35,831 nucleotides of DNA, taken from the NCBI GenBank assembly GCA_017503375.1, contig JAFVTF010000023.1, forward strand, positions 1 through 35,831. The letters run 5' to 3'. Both the position numbers and the translations under genes were made by a program. The notes beneath the pieces were generated by a model. That model ran no database searches. It saw only the letters and a program-made list of their open reading frames with translations, and was not told the DNA's origin. Shown here piece after piece: positions 7,369 to 16,436 of the stretch. The first letter of the stretch is position 1; the number at the start of each line of letters is the position of its first letter. The DNA comes from Lentisphaeria bacterium. Lineage in GTDB: Bacteria; Verrucomicrobiota; Lentisphaeria; Victivallales; UBA1829.

Positions 7369-8658
7369 TTATTCCGGCTTTCTTTCATCATGGCGCAGCG
7401 CATGTCCGGTATAAATCTGACGCGGACGCACAATCTTTGTATCCGTTCCGATCATTTCACACCAATGTGCGATCCAGCCCGGCAGACGTGCCAATGCAAA
7501 CATCACGGTAAACATGTTTTCCGGAATTCCGATGGCCCGGTAAACAATTCCGGAATAGAAGTCCACATTCGGATAAAGATTGCGTTCAATGAAATATTCA
7601 TCATTAAGAGCCGCAGATTCCACTTCAAGTGCAATGTCCAGAAGAGGATCATTAATGTGCATCCTGGAAAGATAATCATGACATTCCTGTTTGATGATTT
7701 TTGCACGGGGATCAAATGTTTTATACACTCTGTGACCGAAGCCCATCAAACGCTGGGGATTGCTTTTGTCTTTCACCTGGTCCAGAAATTTTTCCACACT
7801 TCCAACTTTCTGAATCGTGCGGAACATTTCAACAACCGCCTGATTTGCTCCGCCGTGGAGCGGACCGGACAATGCTGAAATCCCCGCAGAAATCGTGGCA
7901 TACAGGTTCACCTGTGCACTGCCCAGAGTCCGGACCGCCGTGGTGGAACAGTTCTGCTCATGATCCGCATGAAGAATCAGAAGTGTATTCAGGATACGAA
8001 CCGTTTCCGGACGGATCTCATAAGGTGCCACAGGAGAATCAAACATCATATTCAGGAAGTTTGCACAATAGCTGAGATCCCGGCGGGGATAAACAATCGG
8101 CTCACCGATACTCTTCTTGTAAGCCATTGCCGCCATGGTACGGATCATGGAGATCAGGCGGGCGGAGGAAATTTCAATATCTTCCGCCATGGAAAGCAGG
8201 TCGACATTCGGATAAAACGCCGCCAGTGCATTGATCATTGTGGAAAGAATATGCATGGGATGTGCACCGCGCGGAAAACGGTCAAAGAAATGACGCATAT
8301 CTTCATGGATCAATGAATGCTGGTTCAGCAATGCAGAAAAGTTTGCTTTCTGCTCCGCATTCGGAAGATCTCCGTGAACAAGCAGATAAGCGGTTTGAAC
8401 AAAGGAACCGACTTTTACCAGTTCTTCCACAGGAATCCCGCGGTAACGGAGAATTCCCTTCTCTCCGTTCACATACGTTATTTTACTGAAACATGCAGCA
8501 GTATTCATAAAACTGGGGTCAAGAGTAACATATCCGGTCTTCTGACGCAATCCTGCAATCATCAAAGCCTTTTCCCCTTCCGTTCCCTGAACAATCGGCA
8601 AAGGAATATCATTCCCTTCTATCCGCAAAACAGCCTGATTTTCACTCATTTCAATCAT
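7369..8658 (-). CDS. gltA: Citrate synthase (type II)
   Basis: A 429-residue enzyme that condenses acetyl-CoA and oxaloacetate to citrate. The length is almost that of E. coli GltA (427), and the catalytic residues sit at a constant offset of four: His268 in GPLHGGAN, His309 in FGHRVYK, and Asp366 in NVDFYSG. The CoA-site stretch FDPRAK follows. Two starts are possible: ATG 8658 has AGGA six bases upstream, and ATG 8649 (MSENQAV) has AGGA ten bases upstream. An upstream in-frame start at 8718 is unlikely because it falls in the promoter. The gene is monocistronic, with its promoter at 8690-8718. It ends 31 bases from the convergent tRNA-Cys. Confidence 0.95.
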   Translation of the reverse strand: MIEMSENQAVLRIEGNDIPLPIVQGTEGEKALMIAGLRQKTGYVTLDPSFMNTAACFSKITYVNGEKGILRYRGIPVEELVKVGSFVQTAYLLVHGDLPNAEQKANFSALLNQHSLIHEDMRHFFDRFPRGAHPMHILSTMINALAAFYPNVDLLSMAEDIEISSARLISMIRTMAAMAYKKSIGEPIVYPRRDLSYCANFLNMMFDSPVAPYEIRPETVRILNTLLILHADHEQNCSTTAVRTLGSAQVNLYATISAGISALSGPLHGGANQAVVEMFRTIQKVGSVEKFLDQVKDKSNPQRLMGFGHRVYKTFDPRAKIIKQECHDYLSRMHINDPLLDIALEVESAALNDEYFIERNLYPNVDFYSGIVYRAIGIPENMFTVMFALARLPGWIAHWCEMIGTDTKIVRPRQIYTGHALRHDERKPE

Positions 8659-8689
8659 TTCCTTTCCTGTGTTTTTTCTATCAAAGGGT

Positions 8690-8718
8690 AATATACACCC
8701 GAATCCGGAAAATTGCAA
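8690..8718 (-). promoter_or_regulatory. Predicted promoter of citrate synthase
   Basis: On the minus strand: TTGCAA (8718-8713), 17 bases, TATATT (8695-8690), in the extended context GTGTATATTACC that is identical at the grpE promoter. Confidence 0.65.
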
Positions 8719-8732
8719 CAGTTCCGGAGACT

Positions 8733-8771
8733 GAAAAAGAAAAGAAATTATCCTGCCTTTCCGCAGGATAA
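8733..8771 (-). terminator. Rho-independent terminator of the grpE-oppB operon
   Basis: On the minus strand, directly after the oppB stop codon, TTATCCTGC and GCAGGATAA form a perfect nine-base-pair stem around a six-base loop, followed by a T-rich tract (plus-strand bases 8747-8733). Confidence 0.85.
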
Positions 8772-8772
8772 G

Positions 8773-9810
8773 TCAAATCCGGGAACGGAATGAGATTCTG
8801 GGGTCAACAAAGACATACAGGATATCAGAAATCAACATACCTGCCAATGTAAGAAATCCGCTGAATGAAAATAATGCCATGATCAAAGGTATATCACGGC
8901 TGCTTAATGCCTGCATGGAAAGTTCCCCCATTCCGGGAATCGCAAAAATATATTCAATCAGAAGACTGCCGGAAATCAGTCCGGGCAGTAAACCGGCAAG
9001 CAGCGTGACCATGATCACAAGTGTATTCCGGAATGCATGGGATAAGACAATATCTATTTCCGGAACGCCTTTGGCTCTGGCTGTCCGGATATACTCCTGA
9101 TGCAGACAGTCTATCATTGCTGACCGGGTAAAACGGGATAATCCCGCAAATCCGGCATAAGTCATACAAAACACAGGAAGAATATAATGCATCGCGGTTT
9201 CACGGGCAATCGCCCATGTGGAAAGACCTTCCGTTGCGGAAGGTTCCAACCCTTTGAGCGGAAACACCGGAAAAAAACCGCCTTTGCAAACCAATGCCTG
9301 CAAGGATAATGCAACCCAGAGCACAGGAAGGGAAAACAGAAAAAAAAGAACTGCCGTTGTAATTTTATCAAATTTTCCTTCCGGAAACACGCCCGAAAAA
9401 AGACCGATCGGAATGGCAAAAAGATATATCAGAAAGATGGCACACAAGTTCAAACGCAATGTCACAGGAAGACGCTCCAGAATCAACTCCGTAACCGGAC
9501 GCCCTTTGTCAAAAGAGGCGGAAGTTCCGAAATCACCGTGACAGACAACGTCTTTCAGCCACAGCCAGAAACCGACGATCACCGGTTTGTCGAAGTTCAG
9601 TTTCTTCTTCAGAACTTCATTTTCCGTCAACTCCGGTTTGTCAACGGAAAGTCCTGTTGCACCAGCTCCGCCGGAACCGATCATAGAGGATTTCACCGGA
9701 TCACCAGGTGCAAATCGGAGCAGAACATAACTGACGAGAAGAATCAGGAACAGGGTGAACGCCGCAAGCAGCAAACGTTTCAGAAGATATTCCCAAAGTC
9801 CCGGTTTCAT
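8773..9810 (-). CDS. ABC transporter permease, OppB/DppB type
   Basis: A 345-residue inner-membrane permease of the peptide/nickel (Opp/Dpp/YejB) type, with about six membrane segments. The N-terminal segment runs into LLRFAPGDP, the family's usual start. The EAA loop that contacts the ATPase is present as TARAKGVPEIDIVLSHAFRN near residues 240-260, and the C-terminus ends with VDPRISF. OppB proteins normally pair with OppC, two ATPases and a binding protein, none of which is in this window. It lies six bases after the MATE gene and is the last gene of the chaperone operon, closed by the terminator at 8733-8771. An oligopeptide or similar substrate is likely but not shown. Confidence 0.85.
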   Translation of the reverse strand: MKPGLWEYLLKRLLLAAFTLFLILLVSYVLLRFAPGDPVKSSMIGSGGAGATGLSVDKPELTENEVLKKKLNFDKPVIVGFWLWLKDVVCHGDFGTSASFDKGRPVTELILERLPVTLRLNLCAIFLIYLFAIPIGLFSGVFPEGKFDKITTAVLFFLFSLPVLWVALSLQALVCKGGFFPVFPLKGLEPSATEGLSTWAIARETAMHYILPVFCMTYAGFAGLSRFTRSAMIDCLHQEYIRTARAKGVPEIDIVLSHAFRNTLVIMVTLLAGLLPGLISGSLLIEYIFAIPGMGELSMQALSSRDIPLIMALFSFSGFLTLAGMLISDILYVFVDPRISFRSRI

Positions 9811-9816
9811 CGTCTT

Positions 9817-11244
9817 TTATTCCTCCTCAACAGCCTGTTTTGCGTATTCATCCTCAATCACATGCATTTTCTTCCATTTGCCTTGAATGTAACGCCAGAC
9901 AAATACCATTGCACAGGTTGTGATGTAAATATCCAGAATAATCCAGTATGCATTGGCAGACCATTGCATTTTCCATGCAACGATACATGGCAGAACACAC
10001 AGCGCAAAAGCAAGGCCCACATTGGCATACATGGCAAACTTTGTATCTCCGGCACCTTTGATCGCTCCGGAAAACACGATCACTGTTGCATCAAACATCG
10101 TAAAAGCTGCAATAAATTTCATAAACAAACGGACAACCTCCATGGTTTCCGCCTGTCCCGCATCGCCGGACCGGGCAAACAGATTGATCAACGGGTCCGG
10201 ATAAAAGAAAAAGAGAAGAGCCATGGAACCCGTATAAAGAAGGGTCAACGTCCGGCAGGTCCTTACTGCACGGCAGGCATTGGCGATTTTTCCGGCACCG
10301 ACCCCCTGACCGACCAAAACGCTCACAGCCTGCCCTAAACCGATCATCGGCGTAAATGAAATGGAGTTGATGGACAGCGCAATCGTCGAAGCCTCCTGGG
10401 TCACCAGTTTTTCTTCTTCCGTTGAACCGACCCAGCCCAGCATAATCACGAAGATATTGAATGCCAGCAAATCCAGAAAAAGCTGAACACCGCTGGGCGT
10501 TCCATACCGGAGCATACGGGTAAACAATTCTTTATCAAAAACAGGCGGCCATGTGGCATATCTGACCCGCTCTTTCTTCAGGAAAAAGAAAATCAGATAA
10601 AGGATCAATCCGGCAAGGGCAGCCAGAATGGTCCCGATTGCAGCACCGCCGATTCCTAATTCAGGCGCACCCCAGTTCCCGAAAATAAAGGCATAATTCA
10701 AAGGAATATTCAGTCCCGTCACAACAAAATTGTTGATCATCACAAACATCGTTTTCCCACGGCCGGCCCAGAATGCGGAAAAGGCCCCCTGCATCAGCGG
10801 AATGAAAGCTCCGAGAGAAAGTATTTGAAAATAAATAACTTCCTGTTTCTGAACACTTTCCGAATGTCCCATCAGCCGGAACATCGGTTCTGCCCAGAAA
10901 TAACCTGTTGCCAGCAGAACGCCGCCGATCACGGAAAGCCAGAACGCCTGCCAGATGGATGGTCCAACCCGGTGTTCTGCCTCAGCTCCGGTATACTGCG
11001 CCACAAAACTGTTGGCATAACCGATCACGCCAACAAAGAAACAGCTGATTGTAAAACTGGTCACACCGGAAGGAAGAGCCGCATTGACAGCCTCCCGGGA
11101 ATACCGTGCCAGCATGACTCTGTCAAAAAACAGATTCATTGCATGTCCGGCAGCCGCAAGAATAAGAGGTGTTGCAATATTCAACACCTGAAAAAGACCG
11201 CCTGGCTTCCGGAAATCCGGAAGTATTCTGGAAAAAAGATTCAT
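9817..11244 (-). CDS. MATE-family multidrug/cation efflux transporter
   Basis: A 475-residue polytopic protein with twelve predicted membrane segments, in the MATE (NorM/DinF) family, which export organic cations or metabolites using Na+ or H+ gradients. Supporting stretches are the first helix with NIATPLILAAAGHAMNLFFDRVML, GRGKTMFVMINNFVVTGLNIPLNY in the middle, and the second-half repeat with TIALSINSISFTPMIGLGQAVSVLVGQGVG. The C-terminus carries an acidic cytoplasmic tail. GAGG lies upstream of ATG 11244. It is separated from smpB by 12 bases and from oppB by six, so it is co-transcribed with the chaperone genes. The substrate is unknown. Confidence 0.9.
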   Translation of the reverse strand: MNLFSRILPDFRKPGGLFQVLNIATPLILAAAGHAMNLFFDRVMLARYSREAVNAALPSGVTSFTISCFFVGVIGYANSFVAQYTGAEAEHRVGPSIWQAFWLSVIGGVLLATGYFWAEPMFRLMGHSESVQKQEVIYFQILSLGAFIPLMQGAFSAFWAGRGKTMFVMINNFVVTGLNIPLNYAFIFGNWGAPELGIGGAAIGTILAALAGLILYLIFFFLKKERVRYATWPPVFDKELFTRMLRYGTPSGVQLFLDLLAFNIFVIMLGWVGSTEEEKLVTQEASTIALSINSISFTPMIGLGQAVSVLVGQGVGAGKIANACRAVRTCRTLTLLYTGSMALLFFFYPDPLINLFARSGDAGQAETMEVVRLFMKFIAAFTMFDATVIVFSGAIKGAGDTKFAMYANVGLAFALCVLPCIVAWKMQWSANAYWIILDIYITTCAMVFVWRYIQGKWKKMHVIEDEYAKQAVEEE

Positions 11245-11256
11245 GGGGGAAAATCC

Positions 11257-11727
11257 TCAATGCGCCATGGCACGGCGCGTTTCCATATCGTCCTGTTTCT
11301 TCTTCAACGTTTCACGTTTGTCACTGAATGTCTTTCCTTTTGCAACTCCGAGTTCCAGCTTGACACGTCCGTTTTTCAGGTACAATGAAAGCGGAACAAG
11401 CGTGACACCGCGTTCTTTCACCTTCTGGGAAAGTTTCAGAATCTCCCGTTTGTGCATCAGAAGACGGCGGGGGCGGACCGATTCATGATTGAACCGGTTT
11501 CCGAATCCGTAAGGTGCAATGTGCATTCCGTAAACGAGAAGTTCTCCTTTCACTACCTGAGCATATCCTTCCTGAATGGAAACAGATCTTGCCCGGCAGC
11601 TTTTGACTTCCGTTCCGGCAAGCACGATACCGCATTCATATTTTTCCAGGATCATGAAATCATGAAAAGCCTTGCGGTTGCGCACCAGATCGGTACCTTC
11701 TGCAAATTCTTTCTTTTTATCGCTCAT
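11257..11727 (-). CDS. smpB: SsrA-binding protein SmpB
   Basis: A 156-residue protein that binds tmRNA and brings it to stalled ribosomes for trans-translation. It shows the expected order: NRKAFHDFMILEKYECGIVLAGTEVKS at the start of the OB fold, EGYAQV, HIAPYGFGNRFNHE, RPRRLLMHKREI, then GRVKLELGVAKGKTFSDKRE and a basic C-terminal tail. I chose ATG 11727, one base after the dnaJ stop codon, because an earlier in-frame start at 11760 would extend into dnaJ and lacks family sequence. The tmRNA gene itself is not in this window. Confidence 0.95.
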   Translation of the reverse strand: MSDKKKEFAEGTDLVRNRKAFHDFMILEKYECGIVLAGTEVKSCRARSVSIQEGYAQVVKGELLVYGMHIAPYGFGNRFNHESVRPRRLLMHKREILKLSQKVKERGVTLVPLSLYLKNGRVKLELGVAKGKTFSDKRETLKKKQDDMETRRAMAH

Positions 11728-11728
11728 A

Positions 11729-12700
11729 TCAACCCATATATTTCGCTGCATCAGCAGCAAATTGTTTCTGCAGGGGATTATTTACCTCTGTCAGAGAATC
11801 CAGAAAATACTTGAGCAGATCGCTCTGCTGTTTGGTAAGCTCTGAAGGAATTTCCACTTTCAGCTTCACCAGCTGATCACCCTGCGGTTTTGTTTTTGTG
11901 GCAGGAAAACCGCTGTTACGGATACGCAGCATCTTTCCATTCTGCGATCCGGCAGGAACTTTCATACGGACTTTCCCGTTCATAGAGGGAACTTCCACAA
12001 TCCCGCCATTCACAGCTGTATTCAGAGAAATCGGAAGTTCACAGACAATATTCTGTTCTTCTCTGGAAAATACAGGGTTGGCAGCCACATGGATCACAAC
12101 CAGCAAATCTCCGGCAGGCCCGCCTGTGGGACTGGCTCCGCCCGCTCCGGCGATCCGGACTTTCTGTCCGTCCTTTATTCCGGCGGGAATACGGACCGTA
12201 TGTTTCCTATCTGTCTGGAACTGTTTTTCCGCGCCGTGATATGCTTCATCAAAGCTGATTGTCAGCTCTGTCTGCATATCAGCACCTTTCGCCTGACGTC
12301 TTCCGCCGCCGAACAGATCGCTGAAATCAAAAGAAGCTCCCTGACCTCCGCCGAAACCGCCAAAGCCGCCGCTGAAGCCGCCCTGACCGCCGCCGAAAAA
12401 CTGACTGAAAATATCCCGCGGATCATGGAACCCGCCCTGACCTCCGCCAAAGCCGCCTGCTCCTGCGCCGCCACGCTGGAAAAAGTCTGAACCGAACTGA
12501 TCGTAATTCCGGCGTTTTTCAGGATCACTCAGAACTTCATAGGCAATCGAGACTTTCTTGAATTTCTCTTCCGCCTGCTTGTTTCCGGGATTCCGGTCCG
12601 GATGATACTTGATCGCAAGTTTCCGGTACGCTTTCTTGATTTCCTCATCCGTTGCGGTTTTGGAAACTCCAAGCGTTGCATAATAATCTTCATTTGCCAT
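11729..12700 (-). CDS. DnaJ-family chaperone without zinc finger (CbpA type)
   Basis: A 323-residue Hsp40. The J domain occupies residues 1-70 with HPD at 33-35, which stimulates DnaK ATPase. A long Gly/Phe-rich linker (about 75-135) follows, then two beta-sandwich substrate-binding domains and a short C-terminal part. The four CxxCxGxG zinc repeats of classical DnaJ are absent, so the closer match is the CbpA-like class, which may still be the main DnaJ in this operon. AGGTG precedes ATG 12700. It lies 26 bases downstream of grpE; dnaK is not in the window. Confidence 0.9.
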   Translation of the reverse strand: MANEDYYATLGVSKTATDEEIKKAYRKLAIKYHPDRNPGNKQAEEKFKKVSIAYEVLSDPEKRRNYDQFGSDFFQRGGAGAGGFGGGQGGFHDPRDIFSQFFGGGQGGFSGGFGGFGGGQGASFDFSDLFGGGRRQAKGADMQTELTISFDEAYHGAEKQFQTDRKHTVRIPAGIKDGQKVRIAGAGGASPTGGPAGDLLVVIHVAANPVFSREEQNIVCELPISLNTAVNGGIVEVPSMNGKVRMKVPAGSQNGKMLRIRNSGFPATKTKPQGDQLVKLKVEIPSELTKQQSDLLKYFLDSLTEVNNPLQKQFAADAAKYMG

Positions 12701-12726
12701 ATTTCACCTGACCTTCCGGTTCCGGC

Positions 12727-13317
12727 TTATTCCTTGCCGGTTTCTTCCGGTTTTCCGGAACTGACAACCACCATTGCGGGTTTCAGCAGACGGGAACCGG
12801 TTTTATATCCGCAGTTCCACTGACGGATCACTTTGCCCGCCGGAACGGTTTCAGAGGCTTCCTGAGAAACTGCTTCATGAACATTGGGGTCAAAATCTTT
12901 GCCGACAGCATCAATGCACTCAACGCCCAGTTCCTGAAACGCCTTGTCGAACTCGCCGTGAATCATCTTCAATCCGTCCAGCAGCATCTTCAGATTGTCT
13001 GACTGTTCAGATGCTTTCACTGCCATTCCGAAATGGTCAAACACCTGCAGGAATGGAGTAATGGTATCCGCCATAGTATTATAACGGGTGGATTCCATAT
13101 CTTTCATGCAGCGTTTCCGCAAGTTTTCCATATCAGCCAACAGAAGCAGATGTTTCTTTTCTGCGGCTTCCAGTTTCAAACGGGCTTCTTCCAGAAGCTG
13201 TTCCGGTGTCGGAGGTGCAGCTTCCTTCTGTTCTTCTTTTGCTTCGGCAGCAGCTTCAGCTGTCTTCATCGTTTCTTCTGCAGCCTGTTCGTCCTGAGTC
13301 TTTTTGTTCTTTGACAT
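12727..13317 (-). CDS. grpE: Nucleotide exchange factor GrpE
   Basis: A 196-residue protein that exchanges ADP on DnaK. Residues 1-40 are low-complexity Ala/Glu/Lys, followed by a long coiled coil (about 38-100, with LLLLADMENLRKR), the four-helix region, and the beta domain with the family signature VGKDFDPNVHEAVSQE and the ending VRQWNCGYK-like VIRQWNCGYKTGSRLLKPAMV. It is the first gene of the grpE-dnaJ-smpB-MATE-oppB operon. Its mRNA would carry a leader of about 200 bases made mostly of the palindrome at 13339-13503. Confidence 0.95.
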   Translation of the reverse strand: MSKNKKTQDEQAAEETMKTAEAAAEAKEEQKEAAPPTPEQLLEEARLKLEAAEKKHLLLLADMENLRKRCMKDMESTRYNTMADTITPFLQVFDHFGMAVKASEQSDNLKMLLDGLKMIHGEFDKAFQELGVECIDAVGKDFDPNVHEAVSQEASETVPAGKVIRQWNCGYKTGSRLLKPAMVVVSSGKPEETGKE

Positions 13318-13338
13318 ATCTGTAATATCCTTCTGTTT

Positions 13339-13503
13339 AGGGTATCTCTATTTATTCAAACGGATGAATTTTCTGCGGATGAGCAAAACAGACAATGCCG
13401 GAAGATTTTTGGTGGCTGCATTTTGTGCAACCACCGAAAATCTTACAAATTGGACTTTGCTCAAACGCAAAAATTCGCCGGAATCAATAAACAGAGATAC
13501 CCT
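13339..13503. repeat. Long imperfect palindrome E3 in the grpE leader
   Basis: A 165-base element with termini AGGGTATCTCTATTTATT and AATAAACAGAGATACCCT, complementary with one mismatch. The centre forms a strong hairpin, AGATTTTTGGTGGCTGCA against TGCAACCACCGAAAATCT, where the mismatches are G-T pairs that would be G-U in RNA. Its stem differs from E1 and E2, but the tip shares GTGGCT and AACCACCGAAAA with E1. It lies between clpB and grpE, just after the predicted grpE transcription start, so it would form most of the grpE 5' untranslated region and might also end clpB transcripts. No heat-shock CIRCE element is seen. Confidence 0.85.
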
Positions 13504-13522
13504 TCATTCTTATATTCCCGGT

Positions 13523-13551
13523 AATATACACTCTCTTTGCATACTTTTCAA
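13523..13551 (-). promoter_or_regulatory. Predicted promoter of the grpE operon
   Basis: On the minus strand: TTGAAA (13551-13546), 17 bases, TATATT (13528-13523), within GTGTATATTACC. The start would be near 13516, about 200 bases upstream of the grpE ATG. Confidence 0.65.
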
Positions 13552-13553
13552 TA

Positions 13554-16154
13554 TCATGATACGCGCGAGAAGTGCAAATCTTCACCTGAAACATCAATTT
13601 TCAGAACGGAACCTGCAGGAAGGTCTCCCGCAATCAACATTCTGGATACCGGTGTTTCCACTTCCTTTACAACGGTCCGTTTCAAAGGACGCGCTCCGAA
13701 TTCCGGATCGTATCCCTTTTTCGCAAGCAATGCTTTCGCTTCCGGAGTCAGCTCGATCTGAACGCCCATCTCTTCCAGACGGAACGCAAAATGTTTCATC
13801 TGGATTTCAAGGATCCGTTCAATATCCTTCTGTGTCAACGCATGGAACATCAGTGTTTCGTCAATGCGGTTCAGGAATTCCGGACGGAAGTGCTGTCTCA
13901 GGAGAGCCGTCATCGCTTCCCGTACTTTGTTTTCATCTGCATCTTTCTTTCCGGCAGCTTCCAGAAGCAGATCACTTCCGAGGTTGCTGGTCATGATAAT
14001 GATGGTATTCTTGAAGTTCACCGTTCTGCCGCGGGAATCTGTCAGCATACCGTCATCAAGAATCTGAAGAAAAATGTTGAACACATCATGATGTGCCTTT
14101 TCAATTTCATCAAAAAGCACCACGGAATACGGACGCCGTCTGACCGCTTCTGTCAGCTGTCCGCCTTCATCGTACCCCACATATCCCGGAGGTGCGCCGA
14201 CAAGACGGGACACGCTGTGCTTTTCCATGTATTCAGACATGTCGATTCTGACGATTGCCCGTTCATCATCGAACAAATCTTCCGCCAGAGCCTTGGCAAG
14301 TTCAGTTTTTCCGACACCTGTGGGACCGAGGAAAATGAAAGAAGCAATCGGGCGGTTCGGGTCTTTCAGTCCGGATCTTGCACGGAGAACTGCATCGGAA
14401 ACAGCATCCACTGCATCATCCTGACCGACAACGCGTTCATGAAGTTTATCGGGGAGCATCAGCAGTTTTTCCCGTTCCCCCTGCACCAGTTTGCTGACGG
14501 GGATCTTTGTCCAGCGGGAAACGATTTCTGCGATATCTTCATCGGAAACTTCCTCTTTCGCCATGCGGGATGTTTTTTCTGAATGGATTTTTTCTTCCAT
14601 CTCAGCGATTTGCCGTTCCAATCCGGGAATGACACCGTGTTTCAATTCAGCAGCGCGGTTGAGATCATATTCCCGTTCCGCTTTTGCAAGATTCGTTTTT
14701 GCCAGTTCCAGATTTGCCCGCATGTCACGGAGATCAAGAATGGATTTCTTCTCTGCTTCCCATGCTGCTTTCAGTGTGTTGCACTGTTCTTTGACTTCTG
14801 CAAGATCTTTTTCCAGAGTTTCCCTGCGGGATTTGCTGGCAGGATCGTTCTCTTTTTTCAGAGCAGCGAGTTCAATTTCCATCCGCATCTGTCTCCGGGA
14901 AAGTTCGTCGATCGCCACCGGACAGGAGTCGATTTCTGTCCGCAGTTTTGCAGCGGCTTCATCCAGAAGGTCAATCGCTTTATCCGGCAGAAAACGGTCC
15001 GTGATATATTTATCGGAAAGAGTTGCAGCCGCAACCAGAGCAGAATCTTTGATCTTCACCCCGTGATGCGTTTCATACCGTTCTTTCAACCCGCGCAGAA
15101 TGGAAATGGTATCTTCCACCCCCGGCTGAGGAACGAGAACCGACTGGAAACGCCGTTCCAATGCAGCATCTTTTTCAATGTATTTCCGGTATTCATCCAG
15201 CGTTGTTGCACCGATGCAATGAAGTTCTCCGCGCGCCAGCATGGGTTTCAACAGATTTCCGGCATCCATGGCACCTTCGCCGCCTGCACCTGCACCAACA
15301 ACCGTATGAAGTTCATCAATGAACAGAATGATCCCGCCGTCAGAAGCGGAAACTTCCTTCAGAACAGCTTTCAAACGTTCTTCAAATTCACCGCGGTACT
15401 TTGCTCCGGCAATCAATGCGCCCATATCCAGAGCAACGAGTTTCTTGTTTTTCAAACCTTCCGGCACATCGCCATCGGTGATCCGCCGGGCAAGACCTTC
15501 CACGATTGCAGTCTTACCGACACCGGGTTCCCCGATCAGAACCGGATTGTTTTTTGTACGACGGGAGAGAATTTGAATGGTACGCCGGATCTCTTCATCA
15601 CGGCCGATCACGGGGTCAAGTTTTCCCTGTGCCGCCGCAAGAGTCAGATCACGTCCGTATTTTTCCAATGCTTCGTATGCAGATTCCGGAGAATCATTGG
15701 TCACACGCTGATTTCCGCGAATGGATTTCAAACCATTGAGAACGCTGTTTTTATCAATCCCGAATTGTGCAAGCAGCTTTGCACATTTGCTGTCTTTTTC
15801 GATGATTGCAAGAAGCAAATGTTCCACGCTGACATATTCATCTTTCATCTGTTCCGCGATTTTTGCAGCTTCGATCAATACCTGATTGAAGTCACGGGAC
15901 GGATACGGATTCTGTGCACCTTCGCCGGAAACCGATGGTAATTTTGCGATTTCCTGTTCCAACGCAAGAGCCACCGGACCGAGTTCCACATTCATCCGTT
16001 TCAGGAGAGAAGGCACAAGCCCATCTTCCTGCATGACAAGAGCTGTCAGAAGATGTACCGGACGGATTTCAGAATTTCCGCGTTCCGTGGCTGTCCGCTG
16101 GGATGCGAGCATTGCTTCTTTTGATTTTGTTGTAAGTTTTTCCATATCTGCCAT
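13554..16154 (-). CDS. clpB: ATP-dependent disaggregase ClpB
   Basis: An 866-residue Hsp100 chaperone that, with DnaK, extracts proteins from aggregates. The order is standard: N-terminal Clp repeats (1-145), first AAA+ domain with GEPGVGKT near 205 and Walker [11 protein letters not shown], a coiled-coil middle domain (about 400-530), and second AAA+ domain with GPTGVGKTE near 605 and [11 protein letters not shown], then the small C-terminal domain with FGARPLKR. The middle domain marks it as ClpB rather than ClpA or ClpC. I chose ATG 16154 because AGGAGG sits six bases upstream; an in-frame start at 16184 has no such site. Its stop lies just upstream of the grpE promoter, linking the disaggregase to its DnaK co-chaperones. 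Confidence 0.95.
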   Translation of the reverse strand: MADMEKLTTKSKEAMLASQRTATERGNSEIRPVHLLTALVMQEDGLVPSLLKRMNVELGPVALALEQEIAKLPSVSGEGAQNPYPSRDFNQVLIEAAKIAEQMKDEYVSVEHLLLAIIEKDSKCAKLLAQFGIDKNSVLNGLKSIRGNQRVTNDSPESAYEALEKYGRDLTLAAAQGKLDPVIGRDEEIRRTIQILSRRTKNNPVLIGEPGVGKTAIVEGLARRITDGDVPEGLKNKKLVALDMGALIAGAKYRGEFEERLKAVLKEVSASDGGIILFIDELHTVVGAGAGGEGAMDAGNLLKPMLARGELHCIGATTLDEYRKYIEKDAALERRFQSVLVPQPGVEDTISILRGLKERYETHHGVKIKDSALVAAATLSDKYITDRFLPDKAIDLLDEAAAKLRTEIDSCPVAIDELSRRQMRMEIELAALKKENDPASKSRRETLEKDLAEVKEQCNTLKAAWEAEKKSILDLRDMRANLELAKTNLAKAEREYDLNRAAELKHGVIPGLERQIAEMEEKIHSEKTSRMAKEEVSDEDIAEIVSRWTKIPVSKLVQGEREKLLMLPDKLHERVVGQDDAVDAVSDAVLRARSGLKDPNRPIASFIFLGPTGVGKTELAKALAEDLFDDERAIVRIDMSEYMEKHSVSRLVGAPPGYVGYDEGGQLTEAVRRRPYSVVLFDEIEKAHHDVFNIFLQILDDGMLTDSRGRTVNFKNTIIIMTSNLGSDLLLEAAGKKDADENKVREAMTALLRQHFRPEFLNRIDETLMFHALTQKDIERILEIQMKHFAFRLEEMGVQIELTPEAKALLAKKGYDPEFGARPLKRTVVKEVETPVSRMLIAGDLPAGSVLKIDVSGEDLHFSRVS

Positions 16155-16220
16155 AATATGCCTCCTGATTCCGGGTGATGTCACACCCTTTGTTATGTTA
16201 TCTCTTCACAACGGTATCAA

Positions 16221-16234
16221 GCAACTATCATGCC
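16221..16234 (-). promoter_or_regulatory. Possible sigma-54 (-24/-12) promoter of clpB
   Basis: The minus strand reads TTGGCATGATAGTTGCTT, with GG (16234-16233) and GC (16222-16221) separated by exactly ten bases, as in the TGGCAC-N5-TTGC consensus. The start would be about 55 bases upstream of the clpB ATG. An overlapping sigma-70 reading (TTGAAA at 16243-16238 with a poor -10) cannot be excluded. Confidence 0.35.
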
Positions 16235-16385
16235 AACTTTTCAACACGCAGAAAAAGAGATATTTATTGAGACATTTTGACACAGTTTTTAAGAAAAAAG
16301 TTTCAAAAGAATAGAAAACAAGCCCTCATTAAAAAAAAATGTAATGAACGATGACTGAACTGCTCACCGGAAAACATATTTCCCT

Positions 16386-16428
16386 AACGGAGACTCCGTA
16401 CCCTCCGTTCACTCTGTTCTCTCCGTTC
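16386..16428. repeat. Four tandem 9-mers with an inverted partner
   Basis: ACTCCGTAC, CCTCCGTTC, ACTCTGTTC and TCTCCGTTC follow one another at 16393-16428. AACGGAGA at 16386-16393 is the exact reverse complement of TCTCCGTT at 16420-16427. The block is just downstream of the nitroreductase stop codon and could be part of a 3' end structure, but no T-tract follows it closely. Nothing else is seen in the clpB-nitroreductase gap (16155-16436) apart from the clpB promoter region. Confidence 0.6.
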
Positions 16429-16436
16429 CAACATCC

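Noticed and set aside
7227..7433. 68-residue reading frame on the minus strand
   Set aside because: It is antisense to tRNA-Cys, which fully explains the sequence.
13318..13553. CIRCE or other HrcA operator before grpE
   Set aside because: No TTAGCACTC/GAGTGCTAA-type pair is present; the inverted repeat here is the long palindrome.
14583..15941. 452-residue reading frame on the plus strand
   Set aside because: It runs opposite to clpB, has no ribosome site or recognisable domain, and its Phe/Cys-rich composition is what antisense of an Lys/Glu-rich gene gives.
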